The translations under genes and the position numbers were made by a program. The notes below the pieces were generated by a model. It ran no database searches. It was not told the origin of the DNA and saw only the letters and a program-made list of their open reading frames with translations. Below are positions 32,726 to 40,330 of a DNA stretch of 64,000 nt, one piece after another. The stretch comes from Clostridiales bacterium (GTDB lineage Bacteria; Bacillota; Clostridia; Christensenellales; Borkfalkiaceae), in contig SVHZ01000002.1 of NCBI GenBank assembly GCA_015055525.1, forward strand, positions 1 through 64,000, given 5' to 3'. Positions within the stretch are counted from its first letter, which is position 1; each line of letters opens with the position of its first letter.

Positions 32726-32998
32726 TCAGCCCGTCGTTAAAAATTTCATAACGTCGGGGTGTGGGCGCGCGATAACTTCACGCACCTTTACGTTGCCAAC
32801 TTCGCTTGCCGCCGCCGCGCCTGCTTCGAGCGCAGCGGTTACGGCAGAAACTTCGCCTTCGACAACTACGGTTACCAGTCTACCGCCAAGACGCTTTTCA
32901 ACGTGAATTAGTTTTACGTTGGCAGCTTTAACCATGGCGTCAAGCCCTGTAATGGCGGCAACCATAGCTTGAACTTCAAGTAACGCGATTGCTTTCAT
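32726..32998 (-). CDS. BMC-H shell protein, divergent paralogue
   Basis: 90 residues, one BMC domain (IALLEVQAMVAAITGLDAM ... VIARPHPDVMKF). The pore loop is RLGGRLVT rather than KIGSGLVS, adding charge, so the pore should differ from the two near-identical neighbours it lies between. Confidence 0.95.
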   Translation of the reverse strand: MKAIALLEVQAMVAAITGLDAMVKAANVKLIHVEKRLGGRLVTVVVEGEVSAVTAALEAGAAAASEVGNVKVREVIARPHPDVMKFLTTG

Positions 32999-33018
32999 GT
33001 TTACTCCTTAATTCTATC

Positions 33019-33294
33019 TTACTTAATAGCGGGAAGAAGTTTTTCTACGTCTGCGTGCGGTCTTGGGATAACGTGAGTAGCGATAACTTCGCCAAGAGCA
33101 GTTGCAGCTGCAGAGCCTGCTTCAACAGCAGCCTTAACAGCGCCAACGTCACCGCGAACCATAACGCTTACAAGTCCGCTACCAATCTTTTCGCTGCCGA
33201 TTAAAACAACGTTTGCTGCTTTAACCATAGCATCTGCTGCTTCGATAGCTGCAACTAAACCTCTGGTTTCTACCATTCCTAATGCTTCCTTCAT
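33019..33294 (-). CDS. BMC-H shell protein (PduA/PduJ type), copy 2
   Basis: 91 residues, identical to the 32389-32664 product except residue 2. DNA differences are a handful of silent changes. It is probably the major tile, expressed from two copies. Confidence 0.96.
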   Translation of the reverse strand: MKEALGMVETRGLVAAIEAADAMVKAANVVLIGSEKIGSGLVSVMVRGDVGAVKAAVEAGSAAATALGEVIATHVIPRPHADVEKLLPAIK

Positions 33295-33319
33295 AATATT
33301 TCTCCTTTACAAAAAATTT

Positions 33320-33637
33320 TTATCTTAATTTATCTTTGCCGAGAGCATTGAGTCTTGCAAACCACTCAATATCCGGGCTTTGCCTTGCTATAACCTTATG
33401 CGTAACGTAAAGTCCACGCAATTCGGCCTCTTGCTTACCTACTTCTATTGCAGATTCAACCGCGCCAACGTCACCTTCGATTTTGATTGCCATAACCAAA
33501 GGGACTCTTGCGTCGTCGCCCGCCGCAGGTTTATTCTTATCAATGGCAACGACTGAAACGTCTGCCGCTTTTGCCATTTTATCGGCTACTACGATTGCCG
33601 TAGCGAAGCCGAATACTTCTATCATACCTAATGCCAT
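33320..33637 (-). CDS. BMC-H shell protein with loop insertion and C-terminal tail
   Basis: 105 residues from ATG 33637 behind AAAGGT; an upstream frame to 33709 runs into a repeat element and is rejected. The BMC domain ALGMIEVFGFATAIVVADK carries an extra loop (DKNKPAAGDDARVP) between strands and a tail WFARLNALGKDKLR after the domain. The insertion should sit at the pore or concave face. Confidence 0.9.
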   Translation of the reverse strand: MALGMIEVFGFATAIVVADKMAKAADVSVVAIDKNKPAAGDDARVPLVMAIKIEGDVGAVESAIEVGKQEAELRGLYVTHKVIARQSPDIEWFARLNALGKDKLR

Positions 33638-33647
33638 ACTTACCTTT

Positions 33648-33870
33648 AAGCCGTTATTTACGGCGTTATACTTCGTTTCTGCGAGAGTTATTTGGACTTC
33701 GATGACCAAAAAGGTCTATCTCACCCCAAAAACTTCGCGAGCCTCGTCTAACTTGTAACTAACGCCTTAAAGCGAGCTTCAAATTGACTTTGTGTTTATT
33801 TACGTTATACTTTGTTCTTTGCGTTTTGCAAAATTCCTGCGATGCAACTAACGCCTTAAACGAGTTTCAA
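33648..33870 (+). repeat. Two dispersed hairpin repeats inside the microcompartment operon
   Basis: A full copy (about 33648-33770) with the GACC-AAAAA-GGTC centre and the TAACTTGTAACTAACGCCTTAA right end, then a shortened copy (about 33797-33862) lacking the centre. They fill the 255-bp gap between the ADH stop and the first shell gene on the opposite strand. No gene is seen here. Confidence 0.7.
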
Positions 33871-33892
33871 ATTGACTTTTCGTTGTGGTTAA

Positions 33893-35095
33893 TTAATCTG
33901 GTACGTAGCAGATCTTAATACCCTTTTGCGCTACGTTAACTTCCATTGCTTCATTGAGTTTGTCAAGCGGGAAGGTGTGAGTGATGAGTTCCTTAATAGG
34001 AATATTCATTTCACGTGCTTGACGTAAGAACGCCATAGTAGTCGGATAATCGTCTGCGCTATAATCCCAAGAACCAACGAGAGTGATTTCTTTGTTACAC
34101 ATAGCAAAGTGTGGGTTTACGTTGTATTCGCCGTTGTTAACGAAGAATCCCATTTCGCAAAGACCACCACCGCGACGGATATATTCAAAAATATCTTTCG
34201 CTGCCATAGGAGCGCCCGTGCATTGGAAAGCAAAGTCTGCGCCAACGCCGTTTGCTACGCTCTTAACGAGTTTAACTCTTTCTTCTAAGGTTGTAACTTC
34301 TTTGAAGTTAATTACCGTTTTAGCGCCTAACTTCTTAGCCATTTCAAGACGCATCGGAGTTCCGTCGATTGCGATAATATGGTTTACGCCAGCCGCTCTT
34401 AATACGGCAGTCATAACTAAACCAACGGGGCCTAAGCCTTGAATAAGAACTTTTGAGTTGAAGTTGATAAGACCTGTTGAATTTGCTCTTTTTAATGCGT
34501 GAACGCATACGCAAGCAAGTTCAAGGAGCATTCTTTCTTGAAGGTCAAGGTCGTTTACTACGAAGTAAGTAGAACCTTTGCCCCTAATTAAAAGGTGAGT
34601 TGCAAACCAGCCTGTAAGCGGATTAGCGTCGCCGTGTGGGATAAGACCGAATACGCCTTGCTTATCGCAAAGGTTGGTGTTTGCTGGTTGGTTACGGCAA
34701 ATATAGCAGTCACCGCAACTTATAACGCTCGTTACGATTTTATCGCCAACTTTAATGGGGTTGCCAGCCGTATCCTTTTTAATGTTTTTACCGAGCGCGA
34801 TAATTTCGCCCGTGCCTTCGTGACCAAGCGTTACGGGAATAATGCCGAACGGGTCGCCTTTCCATTCGTGAACGTCCGTTCCGCAGATACCGCAACCTTC
34901 AATTTTAACTAAAATGTCATCGTCTTGAAGAGCGGGAACGGGGAATTCTTTAACTTCGATTTTCTTTTGAGCGGTAAGCATTGCAACTTTTGCAGTCTTT
35001 GGAAGTTCGCCACAATTAGAGCAAGCGCTTTCTCCGCTAATTTCACCGAGTATTTTACGAACGATACTTTCTACTTGAGAAGAAGTGAAATCCAT
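33893..35095 (-). CDS. Zinc-dependent alcohol dehydrogenase of the microcompartment
   Basis: 400 residues, medium-chain dehydrogenase/reductase. The N-terminus (DFTSSQVESIVRKILGEI) is an encapsulation helix joined by a linker. Catalytic zinc ligands lie in GCGICGTDVHEWKGD and GHEGTGE, structural zinc in CGDCYICRNQPANTNLC, and NAD binding in GLGPVGL. It probably reduces propionaldehyde to propanol, or lactaldehyde to propanediol, to regenerate NAD+ inside the shell. No iron-type ADH (PduQ or FucO) is present in the window, so this enzyme may cover both steps. Confidence 0.92.
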   Translation of the reverse strand: MDFTSSQVESIVRKILGEISGESACSNCGELPKTAKVAMLTAQKKIEVKEFPVPALQDDDILVKIEGCGICGTDVHEWKGDPFGIIPVTLGHEGTGEIIALGKNIKKDTAGNPIKVGDKIVTSVISCGDCYICRNQPANTNLCDKQGVFGLIPHGDANPLTGWFATHLLIRGKGSTYFVVNDLDLQERMLLELACVCVHALKRANSTGLINFNSKVLIQGLGPVGLVMTAVLRAAGVNHIIAIDGTPMRLEMAKKLGAKTVINFKEVTTLEERVKLVKSVANGVGADFAFQCTGAPMAAKDIFEYIRRGGGLCEMGFFVNNGEYNVNPHFAMCNKEITLVGSWDYSADDYPTTMAFLRQAREMNIPIKELITHTFPLDKLNEAMEVNVAQKGIKICYVPD

Positions 35096-35107
35096 ATTGT
35101 TTTCTCC

Positions 35108-36568
35108 TTATATTATTCTAAAGTTATCACTCATAACGCAACGGCGATATCTTGTGAAACTTCTTGCGCTCGTTAAGCCTTCACCGGTAGGACCTGCGAT
35201 AGTAAAGGTTGTGTGACCTTCGCCACCAAAGCCGATGCCCGCGTAAGACGGAGCGTTTTTAACGAAGATAGTCGTTTCAACGGCTCTTGCAAAACGAGTT
35301 AAATTATCAATGTTTTTAGAGTGCATGTGAGCGGTGTGGCGATTGCCGTGTTCCGCTTTTACTGCCAAGTCGATTGCTTGGTCGATGTCGTTTACCCTAA
35401 CGATAGGTAAAATTGGCATCATAAGTTCGTGTTGAACGAAATCGTGTTCAAAATCCGTTTCGCAAATAATGCAACGAACTTCATCGCCTACGTTTACGCC
35501 GATTTTTGCAAGTAATACTTTCGCATCTCTACCAACGCAATCACGGCTAACCGTCTTTTTAACGATGCCGGTCTTTGGGTTTTTAACTTCGGTGAGAACG
35601 ATTTTTGAAAGGGCAAGCGCTTGTTCGCTTGAAATTTTATACGCGCCGTTTGCAATCATTGAATCAATGAGTTCGTCTGCAATCGAGTTAAACGCAAAAA
35701 CTTCTTTTTCAGCGATACAGGGAAGGTTGTTATCAAAGGTGCAACCATCGATAATGTCTTTACCTGCCTTTCTAACGTCAGCCGTATCGTCAACGATAAC
35801 GGGGGGATTGCCCGCGCCTGCGCCGATAGCCTTCTTACCGCTAGATAAAACTGCTCTAACAACGCCGGGGCCACCCGTACAAACTAAAAGTCTGATTGCG
35901 GGGTGCTTATACATAACGTCAGCGGTGTCGAGCGTGGGTTTAACAACCGACGCAACTAAAACTTTTGGACCGCCCGCTTGATAGCACGCTCTATTAACAA
36001 GGTCAACCGCGTAGTTAGAAGTTGCTATTGCGTTGGGGTGCGGATTGAAAACTACGCCGTTTCCAGCCGCTATCATACCGATACTGTTACAAATTACCGT
36101 TTCAGACGGATTTGTGCTTGGTGTTATACTACCTACTACTCCAAACGGAGCCATTTCGGTAAGGGTAAGACCGTAGTCACCCGTTTTAACTTGAGAAACA
36201 ACGTCGGAAGTTCCAGGAGTTTTGTCTGCAACGAGAACGTGTTTAGCAGTTTTATGATCAACTCTACCCATTTTGGTTTCCGAAACGCCGAGTTTAGCCA
36301 TAATAGGCGCTTCTTCACGGCAGAGTTTTCTAATTTCAGTTATAATTTTTTCACGCTCTTCAATCGTCATTGCTCTAACGGCTTTGTAGCCTTGAGTCGC
36401 AGCGTCGATTGCGTCGTTCATATCAGCGTAAACACCAATGAGTTTACGTCCGTTATATTGAGTGGAGTCCCAACCCGTAGTAGAAGTTGAGGTTTGGGTT
36501 GCACCCAAATTCTTAATAACGGCATTAACGACTTGTTCTATTTGAGCGTCTGTCCAATTAATTGCCAT
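35108..36568 (-). CDS. CoA-acylating aldehyde dehydrogenase (PduP/EutE type)
   Basis: 486 residues. An N-terminal encapsulation helix (NWTDAQIEQVVNAVIKNLG, 4-22) is followed by a Ser/Thr linker and the ALDH domain. Catalytic cysteine lies in FDNNLPCIAEKE, and GAGNPPVIVDDTAD is the coenzyme-binding block. It oxidises propionaldehyde to propionyl-CoA with NAD+. It is 12 bp from the ADH gene, with which it forms the redox-balanced aldehyde dismutation pair. Confidence 0.95.
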   Translation of the reverse strand: MAINWTDAQIEQVVNAVIKNLGATQTSTSTTGWDSTQYNGRKLIGVYADMNDAIDAATQGYKAVRAMTIEEREKIITEIRKLCREEAPIMAKLGVSETKMGRVDHKTAKHVLVADKTPGTSDVVSQVKTGDYGLTLTEMAPFGVVGSITPSTNPSETVICNSIGMIAAGNGVVFNPHPNAIATSNYAVDLVNRACYQAGGPKVLVASVVKPTLDTADVMYKHPAIRLLVCTGGPGVVRAVLSSGKKAIGAGAGNPPVIVDDTADVRKAGKDIIDGCTFDNNLPCIAEKEVFAFNSIADELIDSMIANGAYKISSEQALALSKIVLTEVKNPKTGIVKKTVSRDCVGRDAKVLLAKIGVNVGDEVRCIICETDFEHDFVQHELMMPILPIVRVNDIDQAIDLAVKAEHGNRHTAHMHSKNIDNLTRFARAVETTIFVKNAPSYAGIGFGGEGHTTFTIAGPTGEGLTSARSFTRYRRCVMSDNFRII

Positions 36569-36593
36569 TGTTTATCTCCTTGTAATTAAACAA

Positions 36594-37349
36594 TTATCTG
36601 TTAAGAGCGTCGAGAACTTTTTTAGTGATAGCGTCAACGAGTTCGTCTTTATTGCAGTTAACTGCAGTAGTAGTTTGATCGCCGTAGTCGATACCGGGGT
36701 GACGACCAGGAAGGTTCATCTTCTTTCTGAGTTCCATAAGTTTCTTAAGTTGTGGACCTGGAATTTCGTGAACTGCGCCAAGTTCCATAGCGTGTTTACA
36801 AATAACTGCGTTGAATTCAACTTCTTCCATAACGAAGAACGCCTTAGTAAGGTCGCAACCAACGGTTAACGCGCCGTGATTTCTAAGTAAGAACGCGTCG
36901 TGGTTTTGAATATACGGATCAAGTGAATCGGGGATTTCCATAGTTGACGGAGTACCGTAATCACAAGTGGGAACGTCACCGATAGTGAGTACTGCTTCGG
37001 GAAGAATATATTGATCAAGGTCGATATCAGCAACGGTGAAAGCAGTTGAAACGGGAGGGTGAGCGTGAACTACTGCAGTAACGTCAGGACGTTCACGATA
37101 AACTCTCATGTGCATCTTGATTTCAGAAGACGGGTTGAGTTTACCTTCGAGTTTGTTGCCGTTTTTGTCAACTTTGATAATCATATCTGGAGTTAAAGAA
37201 CCCTTAGATACGCCTGTTGGAGTACATAAATATTCATTGTCGTTAAGTTTTACAGAAATGTTACCGTCGTTAGCAGCAACGAATCCTTTTAACCATAATT
37301 TGTGACCTACTTCGCAAATTTCCTTTCTAATTTCAAATGGTGATTTCAT
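36594..37349 (-). CDS. fucA: Class II aldolase (fuculose/rhamnulose-1-phosphate aldolase) with C-terminal targeting helix
   Basis: 251 residues. Motifs AANDGNIS, TPTGVSKG, PSSEIKMH, VVHAHPP and LLRNHGAL are those of zinc class II aldolases, which split fuculose-1-phosphate to dihydroxyacetone phosphate and lactaldehyde. The last 20 residues (NKDELVDAITKKVLDALNR) form an amphipathic helix after a linker, absent from ordinary FucA, so it is probably packaged. Its presence places the locus in the fucose/rhamnose (GRM5-like) class. L-fuculose and L-rhamnulose phosphate cannot be told apart from sequence. Confidence 0.93.
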   Translation of the reverse strand: MKSPFEIRKEICEVGHKLWLKGFVAANDGNISVKLNDNEYLCTPTGVSKGSLTPDMIIKVDKNGNKLEGKLNPSSEIKMHMRVYRERPDVTAVVHAHPPVSTAFTVADIDLDQYILPEAVLTIGDVPTCDYGTPSTMEIPDSLDPYIQNHDAFLLRNHGALTVGCDLTKAFFVMEEVEFNAVICKHAMELGAVHEIPGPQLKKLMELRKKMNLPGRHPGIDYGDQTTTAVNCNKDELVDAITKKVLDALNR

Positions 37350-37393
37350 AATAATTTCCTTTTCCTTTATATTATTTTATATATATTTATTTA

Positions 37394-38581
37394 TTATTTA
37401 GATAAGTTAAGAGTGTCAAGCGCGATCATGTATTCTTCGTTGGTTGGGATTACGTAAACTTTAACTTTACTATCCTTTTTACTAATTTCTCCAACTGTGC
37501 CCGACGGAATATTCTTGTTTGCGTCTTTATCAAAGTCAACGCCTAAGAAGGTGAGTTCGCTTGCAACTTCTTCGCGAAGCGCTCTATCGTTTTCGCCAAT
37601 GCCGGCTGTGAACACGATTGCGTCAACGCCGTCCATTTCAGCAACGTAAGAACCGATAATCTTCTTAATGTTGTGAACTAAAATTTTAAGCGCGAGTTTT
37701 GCTCTTTCGTTTCCTTCTGCGGCAGCCGCTCTAATATCACGGCAGTCGCTTGAAATTCCAGATACGCCTAAGAGACCGCCTTGCTTAGTAATAAGTTTGT
37801 CTGCCTCTTCGCCCGTAATTCCTTTAACCTTTTCAATGTAAGGAACGATAGTCGGGTCGATTGCGCCACTTCTAGTTCCCATTGGAACGCCGTCTTGCGG
37901 AGTAAAGCCCATTGACGTGTCGATTGCCTTTCCGTTAACCGTTGCGGTTATTGAAGAGCCGTTACCTAAGTGGCAAGTAATGATTTTTGAATTTTTGTTT
38001 CCAAGTAAATCCATTGCAACGCCTGCAACGTATCTGTGAGAAGTTCCGTGGAAACCGTATCTTCTAATCTTAAATTCTTCGTAAAGTTCGTAAGGGATAG
38101 GATAAATGTAAGCGTGGGGTTCCATAGTTGAGTAGTAAGAAGTATCGAATACGCCAACGTGGTTAATATTTGGCATAACTTCCTTGCACGCTTTGAAACC
38201 GCTGATTGCCGGTGGGCCGTGTAAAGGATTGATTCCCACAATGCTTTCAAGGTATTTCATTTCTTCATCGCCAAGGATCGTTGATTTTTTAATTTCACCG
38301 CCGTGAGCGAATCTGTGGCCAACCGCTACGATTTCGTCAATTGAAGAGATAACGCCTTTTTCGCTGTCAGTCAAGAGTGATAAAACAAGTTTAATTGCCG
38401 CTCTGTGATCGGGGAAGTCCGCTTCAATTTTGTAATCGGGTTTGCCGGGGCATTTGTGAGTGATAACGCCGTCGATTCCGATACGTTCGCAGTTGCCTTT
38501 TGCAAGAACGGTGTTAGTAGCCATATCAAAGAGTTGATATTTAAGTGATGAGCTACCTGCGTTTACAACGAGAATTTTCAT
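37394..38581 (-). CDS. ackA: Acetate/propionate kinase, first gene of the microcompartment operon
   Basis: 395 residues, full-length ASKHA kinase. VVNAGSSSLKYQLFD at the start, GHRFAHGG, FDTSYYS, HLGNGSS and FTAGIGEND are diagnostic. It turns acyl phosphate from PduL and ADP into propionate (or acetate) and ATP. There is no encapsulation helix, so it probably acts outside the shell. It lies directly downstream of the divergent DeoR-controlled promoter. Confidence 0.97.
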   Translation of the reverse strand: MKILVVNAGSSSLKYQLFDMATNTVLAKGNCERIGIDGVITHKCPGKPDYKIEADFPDHRAAIKLVLSLLTDSEKGVISSIDEIVAVGHRFAHGGEIKKSTILGDEEMKYLESIVGINPLHGPPAISGFKACKEVMPNINHVGVFDTSYYSTMEPHAYIYPIPYELYEEFKIRRYGFHGTSHRYVAGVAMDLLGNKNSKIITCHLGNGSSITATVNGKAIDTSMGFTPQDGVPMGTRSGAIDPTIVPYIEKVKGITGEEADKLITKQGGLLGVSGISSDCRDIRAAAAEGNERAKLALKILVHNIKKIIGSYVAEMDGVDAIVFTAGIGENDRALREEVASELTFLGVDFDKDANKNIPSGTVGEISKKDSKVKVYVIPTNEEYMIALDTLNLSK

Positions 38582-38659
38582 TTTAACTTAACTCCTTATT
38601 ATTTTAGATTTGCGTGTTTTGTTCAAATAAACGTTATATATAAACAGTTTCTTGGCTAA

Positions 38660-38760
38660 ATGATATCATATATTTTCGTTTTTGTCCATATATGTTCATT
38701 ATGTTGACAAAAAAACTTTTTTATGCTATGATATGAACATAAATGAACACAAATGAACAA
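38660..38760. promoter_or_regulatory. Divergent promoters with TGAACA operators (microcompartment operon / DeoR gene)
   Basis: Right-going: TTGACA (38704-38709), 17 bp, TATGAT (38727-38732). Left-going: TGGACA (38688-38683), 17 bp, TATCAT (38665-38660). Three direct repeats of ATGAACA-type sequence start just after the right -10 (38733-38760), and one inverted copy (TGTTCAT) lies between the two -35 boxes (38692-38698). This layout fits autorepression and operon repression by the DeoR protein, released by a sugar phosphate. Confidence 0.75.
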
Positions 38761-38804
38761 AATTCGGTGTTTTTTTACTAAATTTCGGAAAAAGGAGGGA
38801 GATT

Positions 38805-39542
38805 ATGGCGCTCAACGAAAGGCAAGACGGCATTTTAGGTATAATCAAAGAGCAAAAAAAAGTTACCGTAACTGAACTTGCGTCAATATTTTTCGTAAGC
38901 GAAGCGACCATAAGGCGTGACCTTGCCGAAATGAAAGACATGGGCTTGGTTGAAAGAAGCCACGGTGGCGCGTTCCTTCCTGAAAACTCTGAAGAAGTTT
39001 CTCTTTTTTATCGTATGGAGAGAAACCCCGGCGAAAAGGATAGGGCGGCGAGCAAAGCGCTTCCGCATATTCCGCCTTTTAAGTCGGTGTTCATTGACAG
39101 TTCTTCAACGGCGCTTGCGTTAGCGGAAAAGATGGACTTTTCGTATAAGACGGTAGTAACTAACAACTTGCAAACGGCAATTCAACTTTCTAAAAAGCCT
39201 AACGTAACGCTAATTTTACTTGGCGGAGCGGTGCAGTATAACACCAACTCGACGCAAGGTAGTTGGACGGCTAAGCAACTTGAAGATTTCTCGTTTGACT
39301 TAATGCTCAGTTCTTGCGCTTGCGTTATAGGCGGAGCGACTCACGAACGTTCGCTCGACCAAAAGGAAATAAAAAGGGTTGCCTTTGAGCGTTCGCAGAA
39401 AAGAATACTCATTATAGACCATACTAAGTTTGAAGCCAGCGCGACGTACCGCGCAAAAGACCTGTCGGAATTTGATTTAGTCGTAACCGACAGTTTCCCC
39501 CCACCCGAACTCGACGACGGTTCGATAAAATTTGTTTATTAA
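38805..39542 (+). CDS. DeoR-family transcriptional repressor
   Basis: 245 residues behind GGAGGGAG. The N-terminal winged helix (RQDGILGIIKEQKKVTVTELASIF then EATIRRDLAEM) is the DeoR signature. The C-terminal sugar-phosphate sensor has DSSSTALAL, TNNLQTA, LGGAV and DHTKFE. Divergent from the microcompartment operon with TGAACA repeats between, it most likely represses it until fuculose/rhamnulose phosphate or DHAP accumulates. Confidence 0.92.
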   Translation: MALNERQDGILGIIKEQKKVTVTELASIFFVSEATIRRDLAEMKDMGLVERSHGGAFLPENSEEVSLFYRMERNPGEKDRAASKALPHIPPFKSVFIDSSSTALALAEKMDFSYKTVVTNNLQTAIQLSKKPNVTLILLGGAVQYNTNSTQGSWTAKQLEDFSFDLMLSSCACVIGGATHERSLDQKEIKRVAFERSQKRILIIDHTKFEASATYRAKDLSEFDLVVTDSFPPPELDDGSIKFVY

Positions 39543-39571
39543 CGAGCATTTGAAAGATAAAAGGAGAAGTT

Positions 39572-40330
39572 ATGATTATTCAAGATTTACATGCTCATAC
39601 TTATTACTCTTTCTGTTGTAGTGACAAGCCTGAAAAGGTTGTTGAAACTGCAATAGCGGGCGGTATTCAAATGCTCGGAATTTGCGACCACAGTTACGGG
39701 GTTGGTTGCGCGAGAAAGGAATTCTGCTACGATAAAGGAACAAATCTTTCCGCAGATTACGGTTTAACGCTTCAGCGTTATTACGACCACATGAGCGCGG
39801 TTAGAGATAAGTATAGAAACAGAATAAAGATACTTTGCGGAATAGAAGTTTCAACGCTAATGGGTAACGACAGTTACGCTCTTCCAGACGGCGCTGACGT
39901 TTCTATGTTTGATTTTGCGCTCGTTGAAAACTTAGACCAAGTAGGGCGTTCAACGGCTCGTGGCGATATTTTCACTTTTGCAAAAAGGCTTAAATGCCCC
40001 GTGGGTATTGCGCATACCGATATGTTTAGATTTATCGATCGTTTAGGCGAAGATCCGCTTAAATATTTTAGAAAAATGGCGGAATGCGGAATTTTCTGGG
40101 AGATAAACGTTAACTTTGATAGTCTTCACGACTTCAAAACACACGATTACGTTACCGAATTTTTCAAAAACAAGCGCCAGCAAGAAATAATCAAGCAATC
40201 GGGGGTAAGGCTTTCCGTTGGCTTTGATGGGCATAACGTAAGAGAATACAAAGCGCCAAGGGTAAAAAACGCTTGCAATATGCTTAAAAATATGGGAATA
40301 CGCTTAGCGTTTGAAACGAGGTTAATTTAA
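39572..40330 (+). CDS. PHP-domain metal-dependent phosphatase
   Basis: 252 residues behind AAGGAG. The PHP motif DLHAHTYYS (5-13) with CDHS (37-40), a Glu in CGIEVS, H in IAHTD and GFDGH gives the trinuclear metal site. HisK-type or nucleotide/sugar phosphatases of this size are common. It is 29 bp after the DeoR gene and its stop overlaps the start of the next gene, suggesting an operon. Substrate unknown. Confidence 0.85.
   Translation: MIIQDLHAHTYYSFCCSDKPEKVVETAIAGGIQMLGICDHSYGVGCARKEFCYDKGTNLSADYGLTLQRYYDHMSAVRDKYRNRIKILCGIEVSTLMGNDSYALPDGADVSMFDFALVENLDQVGRSTARGDIFTFAKRLKCPVGIAHTDMFRFIDRLGEDPLKYFRKMAECGIFWEINVNFDSLHDFKTHDYVTEFFKNKRQQEIIKQSGVRLSVGFDGHNVREYKAPRVKNACNMLKNMGIRLAFETRLI

Noticed and set aside
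33638-33709. 24-residue N-terminal extension of the first shell gene
   Set aside because: It is encoded by the dispersed repeat and lacks a ribosome site. The BMC domain begins at ATG 33637.
35469-36490. Two 170-codon plus-strand frames opposite the aldehyde dehydrogenase
   Set aside because: Both are antisense to conserved coding sequence and have no recognisable motif or start signals.
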